A DNA stretch of 64,000 nt from Mixophyes australis (taxonomy: Eukaryota > Chordata > Amphibia > Anura > Limnodynastidae): positions 145,271,729 to 145,335,728 of the forward strand of contig JAVHZZ010000004.1 of NCBI GenBank assembly GCA_036250195.1, given 5' to 3'. The notes under the pieces were generated by a model that searched no databases, was not told the DNA's origin, and worked only from the letters and a program-made list of their open reading frames with translations. Shown here piece by piece: positions 11,067 to 21,567 of the stretch. Position numbers and translations under genes: made by a program. Within the stretch, counting starts at the first letter, position 1. The number at the start of each line of letters is the position of its first letter.

Positions 11067-11130
11067 GTTGAAACAATGCAACGTAAGGTACCAGTTATCT
11101 TCATTTTTACTTCTGTAAACCAGTTTAAAC

Positions 11131-12098
11131 ACCAAAGCAGGCTCAGACTGGGCTGCCGGGGAGTCGGGGAAATAACTCCCACGAGACTCTGCTAAGGGGT
11201 GAAAGGAGTATGTGAAGGAGCCCATCACATGCTACTCCCGTGGAGATCAGCAGCAGCCTTATGGGCTGTGCCTTCTCTTCTCTGTCTGTCTGGGTGACTG
11301 AGGGTTCTTCTTGTGAGTTCAGTGTTGCTCCCAGTCTGCTGTCTCTTTCCCTCCCAGCACCCGTTCTCCGAGTTGCTGTCCCTTACCTGCTCCCAGCACA
11401 CATTTTTCCAGTCTGCACATGTTGGCCTTAGATTTGGGGATTTTCTTTACACCCATCGCAGCATTTATTATACCAAATTTAATTGCAATCTGAAACGGTC
11501 AGTTTCATTGCTTTTTATCCAAACTTTGACAGAGAAAGGGATTCTGCTACCCTGACCTGTCCTCCAGTCCCAACGTCTCCGATGTTGTCTTCAGCCTGGA
11601 TGTCATGGTGACAGCAGCGGAGACGTCGGGACTGGAGGACAGCGGGCCCCCTGGTAAGGAAGAATGCAGAATGTGATCGCAGGGGCAGGGGAATCATTGC
11701 TCTGTCCCTGCGATCATGTGATCCTCCCTTCAGCTGCAACATCTCGGTAGGTATGTATGTGTGTGATGATATATATATATATATATATATATGGGCCCCC
11801 CTTGACTTGCCTTTCAATTGCCTAAGTCCGATCCCCTTCATGGAAGAGGGGACCAGAGAGGGAGCCGGATCATGACCATGGGGTTTTTTGTTTGTTTTTG
11901 TTTTTTATCTACAGGATTATTTTATTAATTGTCTTGGGCCCCCTTTTCCCCTGGGCACCTGCCCATCGTGCCCAGTTGGAAAGACGGCCCTGGTTCATCG
12001 ATGAGGGGGTCATCGGGGGGGGGGGCTGCCTGCCTGCCTGCCTGCTTCATTTGTACTGGGCCCCATGATTTCTGATGGCGGCCCTGACCCTGACTAAC
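11131..12098. mobile_element. Nested, degenerate hAT-like non-autonomous elements
   Basis: The left edge GCAGGCTCAGACTGGG resembles the hAT-like start at 47067. Two right-end-like termini occur, AAAGACGGCCCTG near 11981-11993 and GATGGCGGCCCTG near 12075-12087. An inverted repeat of 28-bp arms with two mismatches (CTGTCCTCCAGTCCC... at about 11557-11585 and 11617-11645) and an (AT)n tract at 11768-11791 lie inside. Target duplications were not found, so the borders are approximate. Confidence 0.4.
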
Positions 12099-12099
12099 C

Positions 12100-12967
12100 A
12101 TTCTTCATACATTTCTGCTGTGTGTTCGGGTTTTTACATTACAATCTGATTTGCAACATACTTTGGTATGAACACAACCTATGTAATAGCAGCCCATGGT
12201 AATGAACACTATTCTTTTTAGTACATGAGCAATAGTTCTTGACAAAGTAAAATGTTAGTATTTTTATTTCCATTTATTTTGCAGGAATTAGTTCTGTGTG
12301 TTATGGGGAGGGGTGAAGGCTGAGTTGTTTATGTGTAATTTAATGAGAGAATGAAAAATTGTCAGACGTTCAGCAAAGTTTTGTGATGGGTTGCTGTCTG
12401 GGAGAGTATCTAGGGCCAGATACAGGTGAGGTGCTTCATGTATTGTGAGGGGGGCAAGGTCTGATGGAGGAAGGAAGGAGTGAAGCAGAGAAGCAGTAGG
12501 TATTGTTGTAACACAGTGAACTTAGTCGCTGTGACATTAATGAGATATGTTTTGATAGCTAGCAATGCCAGAATGTAACAAAGATATCTTTCACAACTGT
12601 TTATTTGACACACATACTATTGCTGCTCTGTAGTAATGTATTACCTCTCCACTTCCTAACATATAACATAGAAATGGAAAACTCTTCCCATTCCCTAACA
12701 TATCTGCAAACAAGCCCTCATGCAGAATCCCAGCAGTTCCAAAGTTTGATGAATTCAAATGGAAAGTAGATTTTGGTGACAGAAGGATAATGTAAATTAA
12801 ACATTCTCTGTAAAGTGCTGCATAATATATTAGCACTATATAAAGTTAATAATATTAAACATCTAAAGTGTAGCAAATACTACAAAGGAGAACACACTGC
12901 TTAGAACAGACAGCATGAGAAAAGCTATGGAGACCATCTTACTGAAACAATGAAGGGGTTAGGGAGA
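12100..12967. other. Intergenic; SINE-like tail
   Basis: Mostly featureless AT-rich sequence. At about 12808-12852 the phrase GTAAAGTGCTGCATAATAT followed by GCACTATATAAA resembles the conserved tail of ancient vertebrate SINEs, also seen at about 51985-52030. No coding region is supported. Confidence 0.45.
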
Positions 12968-12975
12968 GTTTAGCA

Positions 12976-14050
12976 CTAATCCTCAGGGCCATAACCCTTC
13001 CAATCCACCAAGAACTGTATGGAACCTTGAACTTTGCGAGAATCCAGAATAGTCTTAATCTCATATTCCACTTGATCCTGGTCCACAATAGGAGGAGGAA
13101 CTCTTGATGGAGAGGAGAATTTGTTGGTTACCATTGGTTTTAACAAGGAGACATGAAAGACATTTGGAATGCGTAGGGAAGGAGGCAGACTCAATCTGAA
13201 AGCTACCGGATTGATGACCTCAGAAATCGCGAACGGGCCAATGAACTTGGGAGCAAATTTCTTACTGGAAACCTTTAAACGAATGTTTTGAGTGGATAGC
13301 CATACCCTGTCACCGATAGAAAAGCTTGGGCTTACTCCTCTTATCATAAGATTTCTTGGAACGAATGGTTGCACTCTTTAAATTCCTCTTGGTTTGTTCC
13401 CAAATAGAAGAGAAGTTACGAAACAATGAGTCCACTGCCGGAACATCGGAAGGTGTAATTTGAGAGAAGGTGGGTAGTCTAGGATGGCAGCCATAAAGAA
13501 CAAAAAAGGGGGAGTTAGAGATGGCCTCATGAAAATGATTGTTATGGGCGAACTCGGCCCAAGGGGGAAGATCCACCCAGTTATCTTGATTACTTGAGAT
13601 AAATATTCTTAAGAATTTTTCTAATTCTTGGTTGGTTCTCTCCGTAGACCCATTGGACTGGGGATGATATGCGGAGAAAAAATCAAGCTTCATTCCGGAC
13701 TTACTGCAGAAGGACCTCCAAAATTTTGATATGATCGGAAATAATATGTTGAGGACAGCCATGGAGGTGAAATATTTCTTTAATAAAAATATTGGCTAAG
13801 GAGGAGGAAGATGGAAGACCTTTAAGAGCAATAAAGTGGGCTGTTTTAGAGAAGCGATCCGTGACCACTAGCACCACAGTACAGGATTTGGAAGGTGGAA
13901 GGTCTGTGATAAAGTCCATCGAGATCTGTGACCACGGGTATTCCGGAATGGGTAATGGGAGCAACCATCCATAAGGCTTCTTCCTAGAGGGCTTGTGTTG
14001 AGCACATTTGGAACAAGCAGAAACAAATCTCTTCACATCTTCCAGTAAAG
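12976..14050 (-). pseudogene. pol: Gypsy-1 integrase and chromodomain
   Basis: The minus-strand order is the end of the zinc-binding domain (CSKCAQHK), the catalytic core with ISMDFITDLP and the second Asp in IISDH, the Glu region SNGSTERTNQELE, then a C-terminal domain (GDRVWLSTQNIRL ... KFIGPF) and a chromodomain (EYEIKTILDSR ... FLVDWKGYG). A deletion or frameshift near 13700-13760 removes sequence after the second Asp, and another break lies near 13310-13374. The chromodomain is truncated by the element's broken end. Chromodomains of this type steer integration toward modified histones. Confidence 0.85.
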
Positions 14051-14066
14051 AAGGCCACCAGTAACT

Positions 14067-15640
14067 TCAGGACAACAAGTCCCAGGTTTTGCGGATGCCG
14101 GCGTGCCCAGCAAAGAGAGAGTGATGAGCCCAGCCGAGGAGTTGAGTGCGTAGAAGTGGCAAGAGGAATGTTTTGCCCGGAGGGCAACCCTTGTTAAGGT
14201 GTGTAGTTGCCAAAACTCGACAGGGGTCTACAATGAATTTATTGTCCTGCAAAGGTTCCATATCCACTGGATCAAAAGAGCAATATAAGGCGTCCGCCTT
14301 CATGTTCTTGGATCCAGAGTTAAAGGTTATGTTAAAATCAAAACGTGAGAAGAATAAGGACCACCTTGCTTGTCGAGGGTTTAGACAACGGGCAGTACGT
14401 AAGTATAGTAAATTCTTGTGATCGGTATATATGGTGATTGGAAATCGTGCCTCTTCTAGTAGATGTCTCCATTCGGAGAGAGCCAACTTGATGGCCAAGA
14501 GCTCCTTGTCGCCAATCCCATAATTCCTTTCCGCAGGTAACAAGCGACGGAAAAAGAATCCGCAAGGATGAAGTTTGCCAGAAGGGCTCCGTTCTGAAAG
14601 TACGGCTCTAGTACCAACAGAAGACGCATCTACCTCCAGGATAAAAGGACGTGAACAATCGGGCTGTTGCAGAATGGGTGCAGATGAGAAGAGAGACTTT
14701 AATGATATGAAGGCTTGGGTAGCCTCAGTGGACCATACTCTAGCATCGGTAGATTTACAGGTCAATGCAGTGATGGGAGCCACCAGAGAAGAATAACTTT
14801 TGATGAACTGACGATAGTAATTGGAGAATCCTAGGAAGCGTTGGGTAGCCTTAAGACCTGAAGGTTGAGGCCAGTCAGGATCCATCTGCAGTCCGGCGCC
14901 AGAAATAATATATCCTAGGAAAGGAATTTGTTTCTGCTCGAAGGTGCATTTCTCTAATTTGCAGAATAGATGATTTTTTCGGATACGAGAGAGAACCTCT
15001 AATACATGACTGCGATGAGATACTAGATCTTGAGAAAAGATGAGGATGTCGTCCAAGTAGATGACTACGGTTTGATACAGGAGATCTTGAAAGAACTCAT
15101 TCATAAAGCCCTGAAAGATAGCCAGGGCATTACATAACCCGAAGGGCATGACCAGGTATTCAAAGTGGCCGTCTCGGATGTTGAACGCTGTTTTCCATTC
15201 AACCCCCTCCCTAATGCGTATGAGATTATACGCTCGTCTAAGATCTAGTTTAGAGAATTTAGTGGCACCTTTTAATACGGTCGAACAATTCAGAAATCAA
15301 TGGCAGAGGATACCGATTTTTTTTTTTTAATGGTCATGGCATTCAGGCCTCTGTAATCTATGCAAGGGCGGAGACCCCCATCTTTCTTTTTTACGAAGAA
15401 GCCAGCCCCAGCTGGGGAGGCAGACTTGTGGATGAAGCCCCTTTTTAGATTTTCTTGGACGTACTCCTCCATAGCCTTAGACTCCGGAAGAGAAAGGGGG
15501 TAGATACGGCCCCTGGGAATAGGTTTACCAGGTATAAGATCAATGCCACAATCCCAGATTCTGTGAGGAGGGAGTCTTGTGGCCTCTTGTTGACAAAAAA
15601 CGTCAGAGAAGGGTTGGTATGGTTCAGGCAGAAGAGACAC
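14067..15640 (-). pseudogene. pol: Gypsy-1 reverse transcriptase and RNase H
   Basis: Frame 15290-15772 carries the RT start ([20 protein letters not shown], then [17 protein letters not shown]). A frame break near 15290-15320, at a T run, separates it from frame 14067-15149. That frame begins MPFGLCNALAIFQ and has the catalytic YLDDILIFS motif at about 15050-15075. It continues through the thumb (FLGFSNYYRQFI) and RNase H (EVDASSVG ... GDKELLAI ... YTDHKNLLYL), ending in the integrase zinc-binding region. Apart from the one break this is a well preserved Ty3/Gypsy polymerase. Confidence 0.88.
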
Positions 15641-15911
15641 TGGAAATGTTTGGGAACGTCTGGGAATGTCTGGAGGGACCACCTTCTGGAGACAATGAGA
15701 GAAGCAGAACTGTCCCAGGACAATATGTGACCTGATTTCCAGTCTAGGGTGGGAGAATGGAGACGAAGCCATGGAAGTCCTATGATGACTGGGTTGGTAG
15801 ATTTCTGAATTACCAGAAAGGAAATCTTTTCCCGATGAAGCGCTCCGACCTGGAGAAAGAGGGGAATGGTGCGTACCAGGATGGACCCCTCAGGAATTCT
15901 TCTATCAATGG
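15445..15911 (-). pseudogene. pro: Gypsy-1 protease, distal half
   Basis: Minus-strand sequence ending at the Gypsy-2 insertion encodes the second half of the retropepsin-like domain, with [16 protein letters not shown], the conserved hydrophobic-G-LPWL segment of Gypsy proteases. The first half, with the active-site Asp, lies at 24574-24759. The gene is split by the 8.66-kb Gypsy-2 insertion. Confidence 0.75.
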
Positions 15912-16567
15912 TGTCACAAATCGGGATCTTAGCCGCACTTACCTCATCCGCCGCTGTCATATCACGGCTACCTGGGTCCCTTCTGGTCATCTGCAGCATT
16001 CCCGTTCTCCACACCTTCGTTTGTAAACAAACGCATACTGTTTGTTCTGCTGCATGGGTGCGGCCATCTTGGATGCAGTCAGGTGATCATTCCAAACCAA
16101 CCAGATTCAGAAGCTGTGATCACATGAACTGATCAGCCAATAGTTGTTTGGGACATCCTATTTAAACCTGCTGCTGTGATCTGTTCATTGCCAGAACAAC
16201 ACACTTCTCTCCAGAGGATAGTTCTTGGCTTCAGTGTTCCTGACTGCATTACAAGTGCAGTGTTCCTGACTGCATTACAAGTGCAGTGTTCCTGACTACA
16301 TTACAAGTGCAGTGTTCCTGACTGCATTACAAGTGCAGTGTTCCTGACTGCATTACAAGTGCAGTGTTCCTGACTGCATTACAAGTGCAGTGTTCCTGAC
16401 TGCATTACTAGTGCACTGTTCCTGTCAACATTTCTAGACTGCTCATTCCCCTGCTATATTCTACAACGAGTAAGAAGATCATCCAGGCTGCTAAGTTCTG
16501 TTTCACTCCTGCTCCAGCTAGTCCCAAGGGTCCCGAATCGGATCAAGAAATTCAGACGTCCGTGACC
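15912..16567 (+). mobile_element. Gypsy-2 5' LTR
   Basis: The LTR starts TGTCACAAATC and ends CGTCCGTGAC(C); the 3' copy ends in A, so the last base has changed. A TATA-like TATTTAAAC is at about 16160. A tandem array of 26-bp units fills 16232-16439. The sequence at 16021-16037 is the empty version of the site where the Harbinger element entered the 3' LTR. Confidence 0.92.
16232..16439 (+). repeat. 26-bp tandem repeat in Gypsy-2 5' LTR
   Basis: Eight units beginning CAGTGTTCCTGACTGCATTA start every 26 bp from 16232; the last is a CACTG variant. The 3' LTR has six units (24290-24445) with other variants. The arrays have changed copy number independently since the LTRs were identical. Confidence 0.9.
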
Positions 16568-16582
16568 GTTTGTTCTGGCCCA

Positions 16583-17510
16583 ATGGATCCGCTAGGGGAA
16601 CATACCCCGAGGGAGGACTCTGTCCAAATATTAGCTGAACGCATTGAGACAAGAAACTAACCAGGGGCAAATTTTGAGATTGCTGCAGGATGTTTCTACA
16701 CCTATGGGTACCTTGCAGTTATTCCGCAGTCAGCCATCCCATACTCCGCCTGAGCCAGTAATACCTGCTTCACTACCTACTTCATCCGGACTCCATCTTC
16801 CCACGCCAGCTAAATACAATGGCGATCCGAAGAATTGCCGCGGGTTTCTCAACCAGTGTAGTATACACTTAGAATTACAACCCGGGAATTTCCCCACTGC
16901 ACGTACCAAAACTGCTTATATTGTTTCGCTACTATCAGGGCAAGATCTGGCATGGGCATCACCACTCTGGGAAAAATCTGACCCAATTTTATTTGATATT
17001 GATAGCTTCCTGTCTACCTTCCGCAGAATATTGGACGAGCCTGGAAGAACAACGTCAGCCGCTTTAGATATTCTGCGCCTTTGGCAAGGGCAGCAGTTTG
17101 TGGGCCAATATGCCGTTCAATTTCAAACACTTTCCTCTGAACTATCTTGGAATAACGATGCTCTTGTTGCGGTCTTCTGGCAGGGCCTGTCTGACCACAT
17201 TAAGGATGTATTAGCGTCTCGGGACTTACCTACAACGCTAGACCAATTGATTACCACCTGCAATCGGGTTGATCTTCGGTTCAGAGAGAGAGCTCTAGAA
17301 AAGAGGAAGCTGAAACACCCCAAGTGCCACCCTATTCAACGGGTCCGTGTACCGTCTCCTTTCCCTGAAGGACCCATGCAATTAGGCAAAGCACGTCTTT
17401 CACCCACCGAGCGAGAACGGTGAGTTGGAGAGAAACTTTGCTTATATTGTGCCAGTTCCAGACATCTGTTACATCATTGTCCTCGTAAGCCGGGTAAACA
17501 CACCCTCCTA
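16583..17510 (+). pseudogene. gag: Gypsy-2 gag
   Basis: The start codon at 16583 lies 15 bp after the LTR. The first frame (MDPLGEHTPREDS...) ends at a stop near 16660; the main frame is 16644-17423, so one frameshift is present. It encodes a retrotransposon Gag core (YNGDPKNCRGFLNQC ... GQYAVQFQTLSSELSW ... FWQGLSDHIKD). A TGA at 17421 interrupts before a CCHC knuckle (CLYCASSRHLLHHC at about 17438-17479). Gag forms the virus-like particle. Confidence 0.88.
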
Positions 17511-17525
17511 GCTGACGATGAGGAA

Positions 17526-17915
17526 GTGAGCCTAGGAGTGGCCCTTCGCTCCCCACAAGGCAAGGACTGTATTATCCCAGTCACTCTGAAACACGCTCAA
17601 GGCTCCCAATACATTTCAGCCCTGCTGGATTCTGAAACAGCTGGGAATTTCATGTCTGCCAGATTAGCTGCTGAACTAGCCATTCCACTAGAGAAAATTT
17701 CAGTGACCATCTTTCTCTCTGCGGTTGGCGGTAGCCGTATTCCAGGGGGTACCATTACGCATCAGACTTCTCCAGTGACGCTCTAAATAGGAGTTCTGCA
17801 TTCCGAGTCTCTTACCTTTTTGGTCATCCCAGAAGCCACTAGCCCTGTGGTTCTCGGGTTTCCGTGGCTTCAAACGCATAACCCCCATATTGACTGGTCG
17901 ACTCCACAAATCCTG
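17526..17915 (+). pseudogene. pro: Gypsy-2 protease
   Basis: Frame 17526-17786 encodes the first half with ALLDSETAGNF in place of the usual LLDSGAAGNF, so the Gly after the catalytic Asp-Ser is Glu. A stop at 17784 is followed by the second half from about 17820 ([18 protein letters not shown]). The changed triad and the stop suggest an inactive enzyme. Confidence 0.8.
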
Positions 17916-19240
17916 GCGTGGGCTCCAACTTGTTTCGGGTCCTGTTTACAACGTGTTCTTCCACATTGCTCCACCTCTGATAAGGAAGTTTTGCCAGTTC
18001 TTTCTGCCTACCAAGAGTTCACAGACGTTTTCAGTAAGCAGGCCGCTGAAACTCTACCACCTCATCGGGATTGGGACTGTCCCATTGATCTTGTTCCGGG
18101 TAAAACCCCACCACGTGGCAGAGACTACCCTCCTTTCTATCCCTGAGACAAAATCTATGTCTGAATATGTAAAAGAGAACTTGGAAACGGGCTTTATTCG
18201 CCCATCCTCTTCGCCGGCAGGAGCCGGGTTCTTTTTTATAAAAAAAAAAGATGGTGGATTACGTCCCTGCATCGATTACTGAGGTCTCAACGACATTACC
18301 ATCAAGTACCGGTATCCTCTGCCCCTCATCAGAGTTATTTGACAGAGTCAAAGGTGCCCAAATATTTACGAAGTTGGATCTCCGCGGGGCCTACAATTTG
18401 ATCCGTATCAGGCATGGCGATGAATGAAAAACCGCCTTTAACACCAGGGATGGGCACTACGAATATCTTGTCATGCCATTCGGTCTGAGCAATGCCCCAG
18501 CGGTTTTTCAGAATTTCATAAACGAAATCTTTCGGGACTTACTGTACCATACTATTGTGGTATATTTGGACGATATCCTCGTTTTCTCCTCTGATATCCA
18601 GTCCCATCGCAGACATGTTAAGGAGGTCCTCAGCCGTCTCAGAATAAACTATTGCAAGCTTGAAAAATGCACCTTCGAAGTTGACTCCATTCCATTCTTG
18701 GGGTATATCATCTCGGGCACTGGTCTCCGTATGGACCCAGAGGAGGTGCAAGCTATTCTTAACTGGCCTCAACCATCTACACTAAAGGCAGTACAGCGAT
18801 TTCTGGGATTTGCTAACTACTATCGAAAATTTATTCGTGGCTACTCTACTGTAGTAGCACTACTCACCGCCCTCACCAGGAAAGGAGCTAATCCTGCCAA
18901 GTGGTATGAAGAAGCCCAATCTGCTTTTCAACTTCTGAAACAAGCATTTATTTCTGCTCCCATACTCAGGCAACCAGATTTAACCTGTCCATTCTACTTG
19001 GAAGTTGATGCCTCATCTGTCGGAGTAGGGGCAGTTCTCTCCCAAAAACCAGCTGATGAGCAATGGCATACCTGCGGGTTCTTCTCCCGAAAATTTTTAC
19101 CAGCTGAACGAAATTATGCCACAGGGGACAAAGAGCTGCTTGCCATCAAATTGGCGCTTGAAGAGTGGAGACATTTATTTGAGGGAGCTCGTTATCCTGT
19201 CACAATATACACGGATCACAAAAATCTGCTCTACCTTTAA
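17916..19240 (+). pseudogene. pol: Gypsy-2 reverse transcriptase and RNase H
   Basis: The RT start ([23 protein letters not shown]) is in frame to about 18146, then shifts to frame 17890-18282. In-frame TGA codons stand where CGA or TGG would be expected, at about 18280 (IDY*GLN) and 18424 (GDE*KTAF). The catalytic frame 18473-19240 starts MPFGLSNAPAVFQ and has YLDDILVFS at about 18562. Thumb and RNase H follow (FLGFANYYRKF ... FYLEVDASSVG ... GDKELLAI ... YTDHKNLLYL), ending at a stop at 19238. Confidence 0.9.
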
Positions 19241-20794
19241 AACTGCACAGTGCATTATTCCACGTCAGGCCCGATGGGCACTATTCTTTTCTCGATTTGA
19301 TATCCATGTCACCTTCCGTCCCGGTTCCAAAAATCGCAAGGCCGATGCTCTGTCACGTTCTATGGTAAAAGAGGAAGATTTCATCATTGTGGATCCACGG
19401 CCTATTATCAGCCCACTCAGCATCGCAGTCAGTAGACCCGACAATACACCTCCCCAGGGGAAAACTTTTGTTCCTGAGAATCTGCGTAAAAAATTGCTCC
19501 AATGGGCACATTGTTCCAGATTTGCCGGTCATGCTGGCATCCGCAAAACTCAATCTTTCATATCAAGAAGCTACTGGTGGCCTACGCTTCATCAGGATGT
19601 TCAGCAATTTGTTTCCGCATGTGGCAGCTGTGCCCAACATAAAAGTTCAAGACAATCTTCAGCTGGTCAACTTTTGCCTCTGCCTATTCTCACCAAACCC
19701 TGGACCCATATTTCTATGAACTTTGTTTCCGATTTGCCCAATTCTAATAATTTCAATACCATCTGGGTCATCGTTGACCGATTCTCTAAAATGGCGCATT
19801 TTGTTCCTCTCCGTGGACTCCCATCAGCACCTATCCTGGCTCAGCAATTTATAAAGGAGATCTTCCGTTTGCATGGGTGTCCTGAAGAAATCGTCTCAGA
19901 TAGAGGAGTTCAGTTTGTGGTGAAATTCTGGAGATCCTTGTGCCAAGCACTACAGATCAAACTAAACTTCTCTTCGGCCTATCATCCCCAATCCAACAGG
20001 CAAACGGAAAGAGTTAATCAAGACCTAGAAACATTTCTCCGTTTGTACATATCCTCTTCTCAAGACGACTGGGTAGATCTGCTTCCTTGGGCAGAATTTG
20101 CTCATAATAATCATTATCACGAATCCTCTGCTTCCACTCCATTTCATACGGTCTATGGCCTACACCCCAGGGTACCCTTGTTTACTCCACTTCCTACAGC
20201 CTCAGTACCTGCCTCTGAAGTTTTCCTAAAGAATTTTGCAGGCCACTGGCGCCAGGTACGGGAATCTCTACTTAAAGCGTCCCAACGCTACAAAATTCAG
20301 GCCGACAAAAAGCAACGAGCCATTCCAAGCTTGAAACCTGGAGACAGAGTCTGGCTGTCTACTCGCAATCTACGCCTCAGAGTTCCATCTATGAAATTCG
20401 CTCCTCGCTTTATTGGACCGTTTAACATCTCCCAAGTCATCAATCCAGTGTCCTACAAATTACATCTACCATCTTACCTCAGGGTACCCAACACCTTCCA
20501 TATCTCTCTCTTAAAACCACTGGTGCTAAATCGGTTTTATACACCCAAACTGGTTTCTCCTGAAGTGCAGACTGAACATGGTGACGAATATGAAATTAAA
20601 AAGATCTTGGACTCTCGGTTTCGACATAAAACCTTACAATATCTAGTCGACTGGAAAGGCTATGGTCCAGAAGAGAGAGCCTGGATCAAAGCTTCTGATG
20701 TTCACGCTCCATCTCTCATCAGAAAATTTCACCGCAAGTTTCCAACTAAGCCCCAATCTAAGTGTCCAGTGGCCACTCGTAAGGGAGGGGGTAC
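19230..20794 (+). pseudogene. pol: Gypsy-2 integrase and chromodomain
   Basis: One open frame runs into the 3' LTR. It contains the end of RNase H (CIIPRQARWALFFSRF), the HHCC domain (HCSRFAGHAG ... CGSCAQHK), and the catalytic core with ISMNFVSDLP, VSDRGVQF and NRQTERVNQDLE. In the first motif the catalytic Asp (MDF in Gypsy-1) is Asn. A GDRVWLSTRNLRL domain and a complete chromodomain (DEYEIKKILDSR ... LVDWKGYGPEERAW) follow. The frame is long and open, but the Asp to Asn change should abolish strand transfer. Confidence 0.92.
20780..20794 (+). promoter_or_regulatory. Gypsy-2 polypurine tract
   Basis: GTAAGGGAGGGGGTAC sits immediately 5' of the TGTCAC that opens the 3' LTR, as expected for the plus-strand primer. 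Confidence 0.75.
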
Positions 20795-20903
20795 TGTCAC
20801 AAATCAGGATCTTAGCCGCACTTACCTCATCCGCCGCTGTCATATCACGGCTACCTGGGTCCCTTCTGGTCATCTGCAGCATTCCCGTTCTCCACACCTT
20901 TGT
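20795..20903 (+). mobile_element. Gypsy-2 3' LTR, left piece
   Basis: The first 109 bp of the 3' LTR match the 5' LTR from 15912, up to CCACACCTTTGT. Beyond this point the LTR is interrupted by the Harbinger element and its micro-inverted junction. The LTR resumes at 24093. Confidence 0.9.
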
Positions 20904-20935
20904 TAGTAAATCTAGCCCTATGTGTTTGTTTACAA
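20904..20935. other. 32-bp micro-inversion across the LTR/Harbinger junction
   Basis: 20904-20918 is TAGTAAATCTAGCCC, the Harbinger terminus in the wrong orientation. 20919-20935 is TATGTGTTTGTTTACAA, an inverted copy of the LTR bases that should precede the insertion (compare TTGTAAACAAACGCATA at 16021-16037). Turning this segment around gives an intact LTR up to the target ATA, followed by a left terminus that matches the right terminus base for base for 24 bp. Confidence 0.88.
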
Positions 20936-21189
20936 TCAGGCGTGATGCATGGCGGCTTCAAGCCGCCATGCATCGCGGCGGTTTTCCGGCGGGTTTGCAT
21001 TGCAAACAGCCGGATTTACTAATGGGCGCATTTCAGCTTCAATTTGAAGCTGCCGGCGATGTAACGGCGGGATGTAATGCTTAAAGCCGCCGGCGGCTTT
21101 GAATAGAACATGGCGCTTTTGCTTTAAATGACGGCGCTTTTGTGTAAAGGCGTTTTTTTTTGAAAATTACACCTGTCTCCTGGCCTGTT

Positions 21190-21245
21190 ACTATTGGCTA
21201 TTTTCAAACTCAGGAGATTTGACATCACAAGCCCTATATAAACCA
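21190..21245 (+). promoter_or_regulatory. Promoter of the Harbinger Myb-like gene
   Basis: A TATATAAA box (21235-21242) lies about 40 bp downstream of ATTGG (inverted CCAAT) at 21192-21196 and about 330 bp upstream of the ATG. The spacing fits an RNA polymerase II core promoter with transcription starting near 21265-21275. Confidence 0.6.
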
Positions 21246-21567
21246 CTGGCCTGACACTTTTTTCTCTGATAGGGTTTAGAGGAGTTTTGTGAGAGGAGTT
21301 TGGAGGATAGTGGTTTGCTGAGAGTTGGTGAGAGTTGGAGTTTGGTGGATTGGTGGAGCGATATCTGAAGTGTGAGTAGTCCTGTGGTTTTTTCCTGTTT
21401 TGTACATTTATTTTCTCTTTTATTTTCTGTATTGTATTTTTTGTATTTGACTTGTCCTTTGTCTGTGTTACTTGTGTGTGACTGTGTGGAGAGTGTGTCT
21501 GTAGGTAGTGTAGTTTGTTCTTTGTAAGTCCTTCAGTGTTTTGTGTTTTTCTGTCTTCTGGGTAAAA

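Larger units (their letters stand above)
12968..15911 (-). mobile_element. Gypsy-1 (chromodomain Ty3/Gypsy), 3' part
   Basis: Minus-strand pol from protease through chromodomain. The element is cut short at about 12968 in the chromodomain (after WKGYGPED) and has no 3' LTR. Its upstream half resumes at 24574 on the far side of Gypsy-2. The bases AATGG stand at both edges of the interruption (15907-15911 and 24574-24578), and the protease reading continues across, so both parts are one element. Confidence 0.9.

Noticed and set aside
10759..11067. Open frame across the (AT)n tract
   Set aside because: The product is a run of Ile/Tyr from the microsatellite inside a hAT MITE.
16232..16439. CRISPR-like regularly spaced repeat
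   Set aside because: The 26-bp units are directly adjacent without unique spacers and lie in a eukaryotic LTR.
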